In this document: one piece after another, positions 55,803-64,000 of the stretch
Layout of the letters: the number at the start of each line of letters is the position of its first letter
Numbering within the stretch: the stretch's first letter is position 1
Assembly: GCA_003676145.1 (NCBI GenBank)
Contig: NAUB01000018.1
Coordinates: forward strand, 124,001-188,000
Direction of reading: 5' to 3'
Origin: a gamma proteobacterium symbiont of Stewartia floridana
GTDB taxonomy: Bacteria > Pseudomonadota > Gammaproteobacteria > Chromatiales > Chromatiaceae
Length of the DNA: 64,000 nt
The notes under the pieces: model-generated
Told to the model about the DNA's origin: nothing
Database searches by the model: none
Seen by the model: the letters and a program-made list of their open reading frames with translations, nothing else
Translations under genes and position numbers: made by a program

Positions 55803-56561
55803 ATGAGAAAACTTTCCTGTCTCGCCTTGCTATCTGTTCTCTCCAGCGCTCAGGTGCAGGCAGATACGCTGCTGGGATTTACTGCAGGCATAGAGCTTTG
55901 GAATATTGACTCATCCGGTTCCATTTCCGATATCTCTGAATCGGATCTGCAGTCTTTCGACCTGGGAACCGAGGTCAAAGGGGTCGCTTCGATCGCCTTC
56001 GAGCATCCGGTGCCACTTGTACCAAACCTGAAAGTCAGAACCAATGATTTGAGTTCGGATGGGGATATGGTTCTCAGCGAGACATTCCGTTTTGCGGGGA
56101 CGACATTCTCAGCCGGTCGCGCGGTGGATGTCGAGTTCGACATGCAAAGCACCGATTTCGTCTTCTATTATGAGCTGTTCGACAATGATCTTGTGTCATT
56201 CGATTTCGGATTGAATCTGAAATATCTGGATGGGGACATCCGGGTCGAGGATATTGCTACCAGTCAGGCCTCCCAGGATCGTTTCAAAGGCTATGTGCCG
56301 ATGCTCTATAGCGCCGCACAGATTGGCATACCGTCAACACCCCTGTGGGTTTATGGTGATCTCAACATACTCAGCGTTGGCGACCATAAGCTGCAGGACT
56401 ATCAACTCGGTCTGGCCTATAGCGTGATCGACAATCTGGCGGTGGATCTGCGCGTGAAAGGCGGCTACCGGAGCTTTTTACTCGAGCTGGACGATCTGGA
56501 TGGGGTCTATACCGACTGGGATTTCGACGGTTTCTATATGGGGCTGGAGGTGGATTTCTAA
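55803..56561 (+). CDS. Outer-membrane beta-barrel protein (TIGR04219 type)
   Basis: A 252-residue protein with a signal peptide (about 1-22, ending SAQVQA) and alternating amphipathic strands ending in aromatic residues; the last residues MGLEVDF end in Phe, the usual C-terminal signal for outer-membrane insertion. Its layout matches the TIGR04219 barrel family. Function is unknown. ATG 55803 is preferred (GGAG in a suitable position) over an in-frame ATG 30 nt upstream that would lengthen the signal peptide. Confidence 0.82.
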   Translation: MRKLSCLALLSVLSSAQVQADTLLGFTAGIELWNIDSSGSISDISESDLQSFDLGTEVKGVASIAFEHPVPLVPNLKVRTNDLSSDGDMVLSETFRFAGTTFSAGRAVDVEFDMQSTDFVFYYELFDNDLVSFDFGLNLKYLDGDIRVEDIATSQASQDRFKGYVPMLYSAAQIGIPSTPLWVYGDLNILSVGDHKLQDYQLGLAYSVIDNLAVDLRVKGGYRSFLLELDDLDGVYTDWDFDGFYMGLEVDF

Positions 56562-56592
56562 TCTCCCGTTTCGTCACTGGCTGAGAAATTAA

Positions 56593-56705
56593 CCGCAAAT
56601 GCACGCCAATCACCGCGAAATGCCGCAAATAACTATTTACCGCGTGGCCCACTAGGTTATTGCCTCTATTGGCGTGGATTTGCGGCGATTGGCGTCCATT
56701 TGCGG
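56593..56705. repeat. Dispersed palindromic repeat, copy D
   Basis: Left arm begins CCGCAAATGCACGCC near 56593; the right arm (about 56684-56705) ends GGCGTCCATTTGCGG. Extra fragments of the same motif in the spacer (CCGCAAAT near 56623, GGCGTGGATTTGCGG near 56671) suggest nesting of two copies. Confidence 0.8.
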
Positions 56706-56747
56706 CATAGCGGCCTTTCGGCCTGAACAACACTGTTGTCAGCAATC

Positions 56748-56776
56748 TTGCGGATTTTCTGGCAAAAAGGTAGAAT
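56748..56776 (+). promoter_or_regulatory. Sigma-70 promoter of the rpsF operon
   Basis: TTGCGG and TAGAAT are separated by exactly 17 nt and lie about 125 nt before the rpsF ATG. Confidence 0.75.
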
Positions 56777-56856
56777 CCGCCGCTTTCTGATTCCCGATTG
56801 CCGAAGGCTAACCCTCTCAGGGGGTGAATCGACAGTCGATCGGGCATCGCTCCTTG

Positions 56857-56894
56857 CCTTACTGCACATGCAGAAGGCTGCCTAAACCGTAAGG
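56857..56894 (+). promoter_or_regulatory. rpsF leader structure (candidate S6:S18 binding site)
   Basis: CCTTAC (56857-56862) can pair with GTAAGG (56889-56894), closing a domain that holds a CTGC/GCAG hairpin and an unpaired CCG at 56887-56889. The S6:S18 mRNA motif uses just such a CCG bulge. The stem covers part of the AAGGAG ribosome site, so binding would repress translation. Confidence 0.55.
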
Positions 56895-56901
56895 AGATAC
56901 A

Positions 56902-57318
56902 ATGAGGCACTATGAAGTTGTGTTCCTGGTTCATCCGGACCAGAGTGAACAAGTACCCGCTATGATCGAGCGTTACCGCTCGGGTATCGAAACCAAGGGT
57001 GGTTCCATCCACCGGCTTGAGGATTGGGGACGCCGTCAACTGGCCTATCCGATCAACAAGATCCACAAAGCACACTATGTTCTGATGAACATCGAGTGCG
57101 ATCAGGAAGCGCTGGATGAACTGGAAAGCGCCTTCCGTTTCAACGATGCCGTCATTCGCAATATGGTGATTCGCCGGGAAGAGGCGATTACCGAGCTCTC
57201 TCAGTTGGCCAAATCACAGGAAGCTGACGAACGCCCAGTGAGCCGTGGCAATGATGATGATGCGCAGGACGATGACGAGGATTCGGTTGTTGAAGAGACT
57301 GAATCGAGCGACGACTGA
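56902..57318 (+). CDS. rpsF: 30S ribosomal protein S6
   Basis: A 138-residue bS6: [41 protein letters not shown] and [15 protein letters not shown], followed by a long acidic tail (about 108-138) rich in Asp and Glu. In enteric bacteria glutamates are added to the C-terminus of S6; here an acidic tail is already encoded. It binds S18 on the 30S platform. It opens the rpsF-rpsR-DUF2232-rplI operon. Confidence 0.98.
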   Translation: MRHYEVVFLVHPDQSEQVPAMIERYRSGIETKGGSIHRLEDWGRRQLAYPINKIHKAHYVLMNIECDQEALDELESAFRFNDAVIRNMVIRREEAITELSQLAKSQEADERPVSRGNDDDAQDDDEDSVVEETESSDD

Positions 57319-57346
57319 GCAGCAGAGATACAGAGAGGACATATAG

Positions 57347-57571
57347 ATGGCACGTTTTTTTCGACGTAAGAAATATTGCCGCTTCACAGCGGAAGGCATC
57401 AACGAGATCGATTATAAAGATCTGAATCTCCTCAAGGCCTATGTCAGCGAGAGTGGCAAGATCGTACCCAGCCGCATTACCGGTACGAAGGCTAAGTATC
57501 AGCGTCAGCTGGCGACCGCGATCAAACGCGCTCGTTATATTGCGCTGCTGCCATACACTGATCAGCACTAA
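57347..57571 (+). CDS. rpsR: 30S ribosomal protein S18
   Basis: A 74-residue basic bS18 with [14 protein letters not shown] at the start, [22 protein letters not shown] and [24 protein letters not shown]. It pairs with S6 on the 30S subunit. Cys10 is present near the N-terminus. It lies 28 nt after rpsF and 29 nt before the membrane-protein gene. Confidence 0.98.
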   Translation: MARFFRRKKYCRFTAEGINEIDYKDLNLLKAYVSESGKIVPSRITGTKAKYQRQLATAIKRARYIALLPYTDQH

Positions 57572-57600
57572 AGGGAGTTCATACCTGCCGGGGTAGCGGA

Positions 57601-58512
57601 ATGAAAGCAGTAGCATCCTTTGTGATGCGTGGGCCAGCGCGATCAGCCATGGTGGCAACGGTACTGGCCGTGCTGTCGATCATCATTCCATTTATCGGTG
57701 TGTTCAGCAGTGCCAGTGTTGCTCTGGTTACCCTGAGACTGGGTGGTCTGGCAACAGCCAAGGTTTTACTCCTTGCAACATTTGCCTGCGCTGTCCTGAT
57801 GACACTGATATTTGGCAACCCGCTTGCGGCGCTGGGTTTTCTGCTGGTGTTATGGATACCGGTGGTATTGCTCGGACTGTTGCTTCGGAATACCCGCTCT
57901 TTGGCTTTGACAACCCAGGCCGGATTGGTATTCGGCCTACTGGCCATACTGGTGCAATACATCAGTATGGGGGATCCGGCCGCTTTCTGGCGAGAGTATC
58001 TGGAGCCCATGAGTCAACGCTTCATCGAGGCCGGTCTGTTTGATCAGGCTCAAAGCGTTGAGGTTTTAGACCAGCTTTCCAGAATGATGTGTGGCCTGGT
58101 CTCAGTCGGTTTTCTGCTGCAGATGTTACTCAGCCTCTATGTGGCTCGTTGGTGGCAGGCGATACTCTACAACCCGGGCGGGTTTGCAGAAGAGTATCAA
58201 CAGATGCGACTGCACCGGTTAGTGGGCGTTGCAGGTGCTGCGGCACTGTTGCTGGGACTGCTTCCGGAGCAGAGTTATCCGGCCATATTGGGTTGTATGG
58301 GGGCAGTGGTACTGGGGTTGTTGTTTCTGCAGGGCATGGCAGTGATCCATGGCCTGGTGAAACGGATCAAATCCGCCCAGCTCTGGTTGGTAGTGACCTA
58401 CCTGATGCTGATTGTTTTTTTACCGCAGATGGTGCTGGTCATGATCAGCATTGGTCTGCTGGATATTTGGATCGATTTTCGAGCCCGTTTTAAATCGCAA
58501 AACAGCGGGTAA
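57601..58512 (+). CDS. DUF2232 membrane protein
   Basis: A 303-residue inner-membrane protein with about eight hydrophobic helices. It matches the DUF2232 (YybS-like) family in length and helix pattern. Its function is unknown; homologues sit between rpsR and rplI in many gammaproteobacteria, but a direct ribosomal role for a membrane protein is not evident. It has no recognisable transporter motif. Start ATG 57601 lies in GCGGAATG without a strong ribosome site. Confidence 0.85.
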   Translation: MKAVASFVMRGPARSAMVATVLAVLSIIIPFIGVFSSASVALVTLRLGGLATAKVLLLATFACAVLMTLIFGNPLAALGFLLVLWIPVVLLGLLLRNTRSLALTTQAGLVFGLLAILVQYISMGDPAAFWREYLEPMSQRFIEAGLFDQAQSVEVLDQLSRMMCGLVSVGFLLQMLLSLYVARWWQAILYNPGGFAEEYQQMRLHRLVGVAGAAALLLGLLPEQSYPAILGCMGAVVLGLLFLQGMAVIHGLVKRIKSAQLWLVVTYLMLIVFLPQMVLVMISIGLLDIWIDFRARFKSQNSG

Positions 58513-58583
58513 GAAGTCGCGCGACAAGCCGCCGAAGGCAGCTTGGACGCAACTAAAGATTTGACCTAATAAGGGTGATTACA

Positions 58584-59033
58584 ATGGAAATTATTCTATT
58601 GCAAAAAGTGGATAACCTGGGTGATCTGGGTGAAAAGGTAAACGTTAAGAGTGGTTACGGTCGTAACTTCCTGATTCCCAGCGGTAAAGCCATTCCGGCT
58701 ACCGAAGAGAATCTGAAGGTGTTCGAGCAGCGTCGCGCTGAGCTTGAGAAAGAGGCTCAGGAGAAGCTGCAGGCTGCCGAGTCCCGTAAAGCCAAGCTGG
58801 ACGATATGGAAGTCTCCATCACCTGTAAGGCGGGTGATGAAGGACGTCTGTTCGGTTCAGTCGGTACCTCGGATATTGCCAAGGCTGTAAGCGCTGCTGG
58901 CGAGTCGGTGGAGAAGAAAGAGGTGATGCTTCCGAATGGCCCCTTCCGGATTGCCGGTGAGTATGACGTCGACCTGCATCTGCACGCCGATGTGGACGTG
59001 ACCATCAAACTGACCATCGTCCCAGAGGCTTGA
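58584..59033 (+). CDS. rplI: 50S ribosomal protein L9
   Basis: A 149-residue bL9: [32 protein letters not shown], the long connecting helix (about 45-75, Glu/Ala/Lys-rich) and a C-terminal domain with [13 protein letters not shown] and [13 protein letters not shown]. It binds 23S rRNA at the L1 stalk base. ATG 58584 is preferred, since it gives the standard N-terminus; an in-frame codon three residues upstream is not family-like. An intrinsic hairpin follows. Confidence 0.98.
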   Translation: MEIILLQKVDNLGDLGEKVNVKSGYGRNFLIPSGKAIPATEENLKVFEQRRAELEKEAQEKLQAAESRKAKLDDMEVSITCKAGDEGRLFGSVGTSDIAKAVSAAGESVEKKEVMLPNGPFRIAGEYDVDLHLHADVDVTIKLTIVPEA

Positions 59034-59407
59034 TCGCCACTCACGGCGGTTGATCGTTACCCGCCATCGTGGGATAAACCACGGTTCTCGACGGCGCCTT
59101 TCAGGCGCCGTTTGAGGGTCTGTGATGACGACGGTTACCGCCAACGGCACGACAGTTCCGCTTTCGCCAAGGGGGATTGGTTTGCAGCTGACTTTTTTGC
59201 AGTTGTTTCAACCCGTTGGCCATACTACCTTCAATACACTTCTCAGCTTGCTGATTGGTCAGCGGCATTTCATTCCCCAATCAGGCCGCGTTGAAGCATG
59301 CTGCAGCCGAAGCAGGGCTCTACTTCTCTTTCCTCGACTCCTGCAATACCGTATCCTTGTCTGTTCCTGCGGCCAATTTGGTTGAATCCAAAAATTAACC
59401 TATTCCG
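59034..59407 (+). other. Intergenic region between rplI and dnaB
   Basis: Apart from the hairpin after rplI, I see nothing that supports a gene in these 374 nt. A frame at 59122-59385 (87 codons) lacks a ribosome site and is Cys/Arg-rich without family resemblance. Confidence 0.5.
59091..59113 (+). terminator. Hairpin after rplI (probable terminator)
   Basis: ACGGCGCC pairs with GGCGCCGT around a 5-nt loop, followed by TTTG. The stem is strong, the T-run short, so termination may be partial. Confidence 0.7.
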
Positions 59408-60814
59408 ATGTCTGAATCTGCCTATCCAGAAGAGCTCGCTGTCTATCCGGAAGTCGAACAGCGGGCGATCAAGGTACCACCCCATTCAAGCCAGGCTGAG
59501 CAATCGGTTCTTGGCGGATTGCTGCTGGATAATGCCAGTTGGGACAAGGTTGCGGATCTGGTGGTGGATGGGGATTTCTACCGCAAAGAGCATCGTTTGA
59601 TCTTCAGCGCCATCGCTGCACAGGCTGAGGATAATCAGCCTTTCGATGTGGTGACCCTGGCAGAGCATCTGGAACGTAAAGAGGAACTTCAGGATGCCGG
59701 TGGCTTGCCCTATCTGGTACGCCTTGCGGAAGAGACGCCGAGTGCTGCAAACATAAAATCCTATGCCGGGATCGTGCGTGAGTATTCGGTCATGCGCCAG
59801 CTGATCTCAGTCGGTACCGATATCTCCGACAGTGCGTTTCATCCCCAGGGACGTAAGGCTGAAGAGCTGCTTGATGTGGCCGAACGCAAGGTTTTCGAGA
59901 TCGCCGAACAGACCAGCAAGGGGAAGGGTGGATTCACACCCATCAAGTCTCTGCTGACCAAGGCGGTTGACCGGATTGAAACCCTGTTCCAACAGGATGA
60001 ACCGATCACCGGTATCAGCACCGGCTTTTCCGACTTCGATCAGATGACCTCCGGTCTGCAGCATGCGGACCTGATTATTGTTGCCGGCCGTCCCTCGATG
60101 GGTAAGACCACCTTTGCCATGAACATTGCCGAGAATGTGGCCATTCAGGCGGGCAAGGCGGTGGCCGTCTACAGTATGGAGATGCCGGGTGACGCCCTGG
60201 CGATGCGTATGATGTCCTCCCTGGGGCGTATCGATCAGCTGCGGGTGCGCACCGGTAAGCTGGAGGATGAGGAGTGGCCGAGACTCTCATCCGCAGTCAG
60301 TATGCTGGCTGAAACCAGGCTCTATATCGACGATACTCCGGCCATGTCTCCCACCGAGGTACGTGCCAGAGCGCGTCGCCTGAAACGGGAGCATGATGAT
60401 CTCGGACTGATTGTGATCGACTATCTGCAGTTGATGCAGGCACCTGGAGAAGGGGAGAACCGGACCAATGAGATCTCCGCCATCTCCCGCTCCCTGAAGG
60501 CATTGGCAAAGGAGTTGGACGTGCCGGTGATCGCTCTGTCTCAGCTCAACCGCAGTCTTGAGCAGAGAACCAACAAGCGGCCGATCATGTCCGATCTGCG
60601 TGAGTCCGGTGCGATCGAGCAGGATGCGGATCTGATCGTCTTCATCTATCGGGATGAGGTCTATAACGAAGACAGTCCGGACAAAGGCATTGCCGAGATC
60701 ATCATCGGCAAGCAGCGTAATGGTCCGATTGGAACCACACGCCTGACCTTTCTTGGTAAATACACCAAATTTGAAAACTATACGGAAGATATCTACGGCG
60801 ACGAGGGGTATTGA
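59408..60814 (+). CDS. dnaB: Replicative DNA helicase DnaB
   Basis: DnaB unwinds DNA at the replication fork as a hexamer. The 468 residues show the N-terminal helical domain (about 20-125, PHSSQAEQSVLGGLLLDN) and the RecA-like domain (about 195-460) with Walker A AGRPSMGKTTFAMN, Walker B LIVIDYLQLM and the LSQLNRSLEQR stretch. Length is normal, and no intein is present. Its TGA overlaps the alr ATG by one base. Confidence 0.98.
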   Translation: MSESAYPEELAVYPEVEQRAIKVPPHSSQAEQSVLGGLLLDNASWDKVADLVVDGDFYRKEHRLIFSAIAAQAEDNQPFDVVTLAEHLERKEELQDAGGLPYLVRLAEETPSAANIKSYAGIVREYSVMRQLISVGTDISDSAFHPQGRKAEELLDVAERKVFEIAEQTSKGKGGFTPIKSLLTKAVDRIETLFQQDEPITGISTGFSDFDQMTSGLQHADLIIVAGRPSMGKTTFAMNIAENVAIQAGKAVAVYSMEMPGDALAMRMMSSLGRIDQLRVRTGKLEDEEWPRLSSAVSMLAETRLYIDDTPAMSPTEVRARARRLKREHDDLGLIVIDYLQLMQAPGEGENRTNEISAISRSLKALAKELDVPVIALSQLNRSLEQRTNKRPIMSDLRESGAIEQDADLIVFIYRDEVYNEDSPDKGIAEIIIGKQRNGPIGTTRLTFLGKYTKFENYTEDIYGDEGY

Positions 60815-61911
60815 TGGAGTTTGCGCCGCAGGCATCGATCGATCATGCTGCCCTGAGGCACAATCTGAGAGTTGCCCGAAAAGCCGCTGAAACGAGCCGA
60901 ATCTGGGCGGTCATCAAAGCGGATGGCTACGGCCATGGACTGTTGCGGGTTGCCGAGGCTCTGCAGGAAGCGGATGGGCTTGCCGTGGCACGGCTCGATG
61001 AAGCCCTGGCACTCAGACAGCAGGGTGTGGTCAGGCCCCTGTTGGTGCTCTCAGCCTGTATCAGTCGATCGGATTTCGAACAGGCGATCGCCGCAGACCT
61101 GCAGGTGGTCGTGCATCATCGGGATCAGTTGGCTGTTTTAGCGTCCCTCTCCTCGACCAGCCAGCGGCTATCTGTCTGGCTGAAGCTCGACAGCGGCATG
61201 CACAGATTGGGATTTACACCTGATGAGCTCGAGCAGAGCCTGGCGCAACTCAAGGCTCTGCCGGTTGTTGCTGATATCAATCTGATGAGCCATCTGGCGA
61301 ATGGGGATGACCCGGAAGATCCTCTGACGGCGATCCAGTGTGAACAGCTGATGCAGATCGATCCATCCCCTTACAAAGCGCGCTCCCTGGCAAATTCAGC
61401 CGGGCTGTTGGCCAATCCGGCTACCCATCTTGATTGGGTGCGGCCCGGTATCATGTTGTATGGTGCTTCCCCCTTCATCAATACAACCGCCGCAGAGCTG
61501 GGACTGCAACCGGTGATGACCCTGAGCAGTCGTGTGATTGCGGTGAAATCGTGTCAGGCGGGTGATGCTATCGGCTACGGGGGGAGTTATGTCTGTCCTG
61601 AAGCCATGCCGGTGGCCGTGGTCGCGATTGGTTATGGGGACGGTTATCCACGTCATGCGCCGAACGGTACGCCGGTGCTGGTCGATGGGATTCGCCTGCC
61701 GCTGGTGGGACGGGTTTCGATGGACATGCTGTGTGTCGATGCCAGGGCGCAGAGCGGAATCAAGGTTGGCGATGAAGTGGTGCTGTGGGGAGAGGGCTTG
61801 CCGGTGGAGGAGATCGCCCGGCAGGCGGGCAGCATCGCCTATGAATTGCTCTGCGGTGTCAAACGACGGGTTCGATTTCATGATCTCAATCGCCAGCAGC
61901 GGGAGGCGTAA
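60814..61911 (+). CDS. alr: Alanine racemase
   Basis: Alr makes D-alanine for peptidoglycan. The 365 residues form a PLP barrel (about 5-230) with the PLP lysine in AVIKADGYGHG, and a C-terminal beta domain with the catalytic Tyr in GYGGSYVC and the AIGYGDGYPR stretch. RPGIMLYGASPF is typical. ATG 60814 follows the dnaB stop with one base shared; the TTG at 60811 is not used. The alr stop shares its last A with the radA start. Confidence 0.97.
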   Translation: MEFAPQASIDHAALRHNLRVARKAAETSRIWAVIKADGYGHGLLRVAEALQEADGLAVARLDEALALRQQGVVRPLLVLSACISRSDFEQAIAADLQVVVHHRDQLAVLASLSSTSQRLSVWLKLDSGMHRLGFTPDELEQSLAQLKALPVVADINLMSHLANGDDPEDPLTAIQCEQLMQIDPSPYKARSLANSAGLLANPATHLDWVRPGIMLYGASPFINTTAAELGLQPVMTLSSRVIAVKSCQAGDAIGYGGSYVCPEAMPVAVVAIGYGDGYPRHAPNGTPVLVDGIRLPLVGRVSMDMLCVDARAQSGIKVGDEVVLWGEGLPVEEIARQAGSIAYELLCGVKRRVRFHDLNRQQREA

Positions 61912-63284
61912 TGGCACAGGGCGGTAAAAAAGCGGCGAAAACCCAATATGTCTGCAGTGCCTGTGGTGCCAGTTTTGCCAAATGGTCCGGTCAGTGTTCC
62001 GAGTGCCACTCCTGGAATGTGCTGGAGGAGAGCCTGGCCCCGACCACATCCCCCAAGGGACGCTTTGCCGGTTATGCGGGAACCGGTGGTCAGCAGGTGA
62101 TGCCGTTGACCGAGGTTGAGATCGAGCATGAGGCCCGTACCACCACCGACAGCGCGGAACTCGATCGGGTGCTGGGTGGTGGTTTGGTCGAAGGTTCGGT
62201 GGTGCTGATTGGTGGTGATCCCGGTATCGGCAAGTCAACGCTGCTGATTCAGACCCTGGCCAGACTCTCTGTGAACATGCGCTCTCTATACGTGTCCGGC
62301 GAAGAGTCTCCGCGTCAGATATCGCTGCGTGCGAAACGACTCGATCTGGCGGTCGACAAGTTGAAACTGTTACCCGAAACCTGTGTTGAGCGGATTATCG
62401 CGGTCGCCGAGCAGGAGAAGCCCCAGGTGATGGTGTTGGATTCCATTCAGACCATGTATACCGAACTGCTGCAGTCGGCACCGGGCTCCGTCTCCCAGGT
62501 GCGGGAGGCGACGGCGCAACTGGTGCACTACGCCAAGCGCACCGGTACCGCACTGTTCCTGGTTGGCCACGTGACGAAGGAGGGCAGCCTGGCCGGACCC
62601 AGGGTGCTGGAGCACATGGTGGATACGGTACTCTATTTCGAAGGGGAGTCGGGGAGTCAGTTTCGTCTGATTCGTACCATCAAGAATCGCTTTGGTGCGG
62701 TCAATGAACTGGGCATGTTTGCCATGACCGACAAGGGTTTGAAGGCGGTCAGCAACCCCTCCGCCATATTTCTGTCGCGCCAGGCGGAGCAGGTGCCGGG
62801 CAGTGTGATTCTGGTGACCCGTGAGGGAACCCGCCCGCTGCTGGTCGAGGTTCAGGCGCTGGTGGATGAGAGTCCCCTGGCCAATCCACGACGAATCACC
62901 CTGGGACTGGAGCAGAACCGACTCTCCATGTTGCTGGCAGTGCTCCATCGGCATGGCGGTATCGGCATGTTCGACCAGGATGTCTATGTGAATGTGGTCG
63001 GTGGCGTGCGGATCACGGAGACCGCATCCGATCTGGCGGTGTTGATGGCAGCCCTCTCCAGTTTCCGCAACCGACCACTCGATCAAGGGTTGGTGGTATT
63101 CGGTGAATTGGGGCTGACCGGGGAGATCAGGCCGGTTCCAAACGGACCGGAACGGTTGCGTGAAGCGGCGAAACACGGTTTCAAACGGGCGGTGGTGCCC
63201 AAGGCCAACGCCCCGAAACAACCTATTGAAGGCCTCGAAGTGGTTCCGGTTGAGACCCTGGCTGAGGTTCTGGAGATTACTTGA
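61911..63284 (+). CDS. radA: DNA repair protein RadA
   Basis: RadA (Sms) is a RecA-related protein that promotes branch migration of recombination intermediates. The 457 residues show the N-terminal zinc finger CSACGASFAKWSGQCSEC, Walker A GGDPGIGKST, the RadA-specific KNRFGAVNELGMF motif and a C-terminal Lon-like domain (about 285-455). The dnaB-alr-radA order with one-base overlaps marks an operon of DNA and cell-wall genes. Confidence 0.97.
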   Translation: MAQGGKKAAKTQYVCSACGASFAKWSGQCSECHSWNVLEESLAPTTSPKGRFAGYAGTGGQQVMPLTEVEIEHEARTTTDSAELDRVLGGGLVEGSVVLIGGDPGIGKSTLLIQTLARLSVNMRSLYVSGEESPRQISLRAKRLDLAVDKLKLLPETCVERIIAVAEQEKPQVMVLDSIQTMYTELLQSAPGSVSQVREATAQLVHYAKRTGTALFLVGHVTKEGSLAGPRVLEHMVDTVLYFEGESGSQFRLIRTIKNRFGAVNELGMFAMTDKGLKAVSNPSAIFLSRQAEQVPGSVILVTREGTRPLLVEVQALVDESPLANPRRITLGLEQNRLSMLLAVLHRHGGIGMFDQDVYVNVVGGVRITETASDLAVLMAALSSFRNRPLDQGLVVFGELGLTGEIRPVPNGPERLREAAKHGFKRAVVPKANAPKQPIEGLEVVPVETLAEVLEIT

Positions 63285-63307
63285 GACGGCAGTAGCACGC
63301 AGCCCGT

Positions 63308-63673
63308 CTAGCCGAGGGCTTCCAGATCTCTCTGCAGGATGATGTCGTCACCGATGTTCAGCTCAACCAGGCGGCGCAGCAGTGAGATGCTGATCATATC
63401 GATCTCTTCACAGAGCAGACCGAGCTGATCCTTTTCCACATGGGCGCAACTGGCCAACATCGAAATGGTGCCCCCATCGCCCAACAGCACTTTCAGGGTG
63501 ACGCTCTCTCCCACCTCGGGTGACCAGGCTGCCGGTATCTTAGCCAGGGCGCCTTTCAAGGAGATATCGATCAATTCCGTTTCATAGTTTCCGCTGCTGG
63601 TTTCAAGGCTGGCCCGGGCGTCGAAAATGATGCGGTGAAAACGTCTGCGCTCTTTGTTTTCGTGATCACTCAT
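63308..63673 (-). CDS. PilZ domain protein
   Basis: A 121-residue single PilZ domain protein, expected to bind c-di-GMP. The RxxxR motif is in ERRRFHRI near the N-terminus and the D/NxSxxG motif is in ELIDISLKGALA near 36; both parts of the binding site are intact. It lies 9 nt after the FHA gene on the same strand, so it would respond to c-di-GMP together with that protein, perhaps in motility or secretion control. Confidence 0.92.
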   Translation of the reverse strand: MSDHENKERRRFHRIIFDARASLETSSGNYETELIDISLKGALAKIPAAWSPEVGESVTLKVLLGDGGTISMLASCAHVEKDQLGLLCEEIDMISISLLRRLVELNIGDDIILQRDLEALG

Positions 63674-63682
63674 AATTGGCTC

Positions 63683-64000
63683 TTAGGCGTGAAACTGCAT
63701 CTGTGTGCCGCCCACTTCGATCAAATCCCCGTCATTCAGCAGCTGGCCCTGATCGGCAAGGGGCTGCTTGTTGACTGTGGGCGGATTGATCCCTTCGAGA
63801 AAGGAGATGTAGTACCCCTCTTCGCGGCGGGCGATCATGGCGCAATCCCCACCGGTATGGCCGATGCGGGTCATGTGGCGGTGTAGCGAGATTATGCGGC
63901 CGAAATTGTCGCCATTGACAATCTGCAGCACACTGGAGGAAGAGTCCTCTTCCTCCTCAACATCATCTTCTGTTTCTGCCTTGGGTTGTTCGTCTGCAGC
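63683..64000 (-). CDS. FHA domain protein (5' truncated by the window edge)
   Basis: The frame is open to the right end of the window, so the gene starts beyond 64000; a GTG at 63931 is unlikely to be the start because the frame continues into an acidic linker (Glu/Asp-rich, about 23 residues) before it. The visible C-terminus is an FHA domain: DNFGRIISLHRHMTRIGHTGG, ISFLEG, TVNKQPL and LNDGDLIEVGG. The FHA fold binds phosphothreonine peptides. The N-terminal part is not visible. Confidence 0.88.
   Translation of the reverse strand, partial: AADEQPKAETEDDVEEEEDSSSSVLQIVNGDNFGRIISLHRHMTRIGHTGGDCAMIARREEGYYISFLEGINPPTVNKQPLADQGQLLNDGDLIEVGGTQMQFHA

Larger units (their letters stand above)
56562..56901. 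other. Intergenic region with palindromic repeat, rpsF promoter and leader
   Basis: No gene is supported in these 340 nt. They contain repeat copy D, a good sigma-70 promoter and a leader RNA of about 120 nt before rpsF, listed separately. Confidence 0.6.

Noticed and set aside
59122-59385. Open frame of 87 codons between rplI and dnaB
   Set aside because: No ribosome site; begins just after the rplI hairpin; Arg/Cys-rich composition without family resemblance.

Overview
This window looks like chromosomal DNA of a sulfur-oxidising gammaproteobacterium, probably of the Chromatiales/Sedimenticola/Thiodiazotropha type. The evidence is a complete soxX-soxA-soxK-soxL block, DsrC- and DsrE-family proteins beside it, the gammaproteobacterial order thrS-infC-rpmI-rplT-pheS-pheT-ihfA-merR-tRNA-Pro, prfB-lysS with its programmed frameshift, and the rpsF-rpsR-(DUF2232)-rplI / dnaB-alr-radA string. 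Species cannot be fixed from the sequence alone. Most of the window is moderately GC-rich. The first 3.8 kb is clearly more AT-rich.

Layout. 1-3763: the C-terminal 1253 residues of a very large, unrecognised, helical-looking protein, cut by the window edge; its base composition suggests horizontal origin. 3.9-7.5 kb: a PAS-GGDEF diguanylate cyclase, a DUF1330 protein and tmcA (tRNA-Met acetyltransferase), all on the minus strand. 7.7-12.7 kb: hypF, amrS, amrB and a small RepB-type primase-domain protein, probably co-transcribed. 13.1-15.8 kb: a single protein joining gluconokinase to an SMP-30/gluconolactonase, then an unrecognised 388-residue protein. 15.9-19.0 kb: the zinc uptake operon znuA-zur-znuC-znuB with a Zur-box-like palindrome. 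19.4-27.1 kb: the translation cluster from thrS to tRNA-Pro(GGG), with a probable attenuator before thrS and a non-AUG start for infC.

27.1-31.7 kb: soxXAKL (minus strand), a GIY-YIG protein, SprT, a DsrC-family protein lacking the C-terminal cysteines, and an exported DsrE-family protein. 31.9-38.5 kb: a GH17-GT2 glucan synthase, an Ap4A phosphorylase-like protein, riboflavin synthase, an MsbA-like ABC exporter and a small exported protein. 38.8-47.0 kb: a large response-regulator/GGDEF/EAL protein with both catalytic motifs degenerate, a tightly overlapping four-gene minus-strand operon (GT2, nucleosidase-like, SDR, trmO), an ECF-sigma-like protein and a membrane-anchored FMN-binding glutamate-synthase-like protein.

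47.6-64.0 kb: prfB-lysS, a CPA2 cation/proton antiporter, rnr-rlmB, an outer-membrane beta-barrel protein, rpsF-rpsR-DUF2232-rplI, dnaB-alr-radA, and on the minus strand a PilZ protein after a truncated FHA protein.

Four copies of one imperfect palindromic repeat (arms about 26 nt, core GCAAATGNACGCCAATC) lie in intergenic spaces at 13.0, 15.8, 47.4 and 56.6 kb. No CRISPR array, insertion sequence or complete prophage is visible. c-di-GMP signalling recurs (diguanylate cyclase, degenerate GGDEF-EAL receptor, PilZ). The parts that best merit a second look are the 5'-truncated giant gene, the kinase-lactonase fusion with its unknown neighbour, the Amr/primase neighbourhood, the cysteine-poor DsrC homologue, the thrS leader and the palindromic repeat family.
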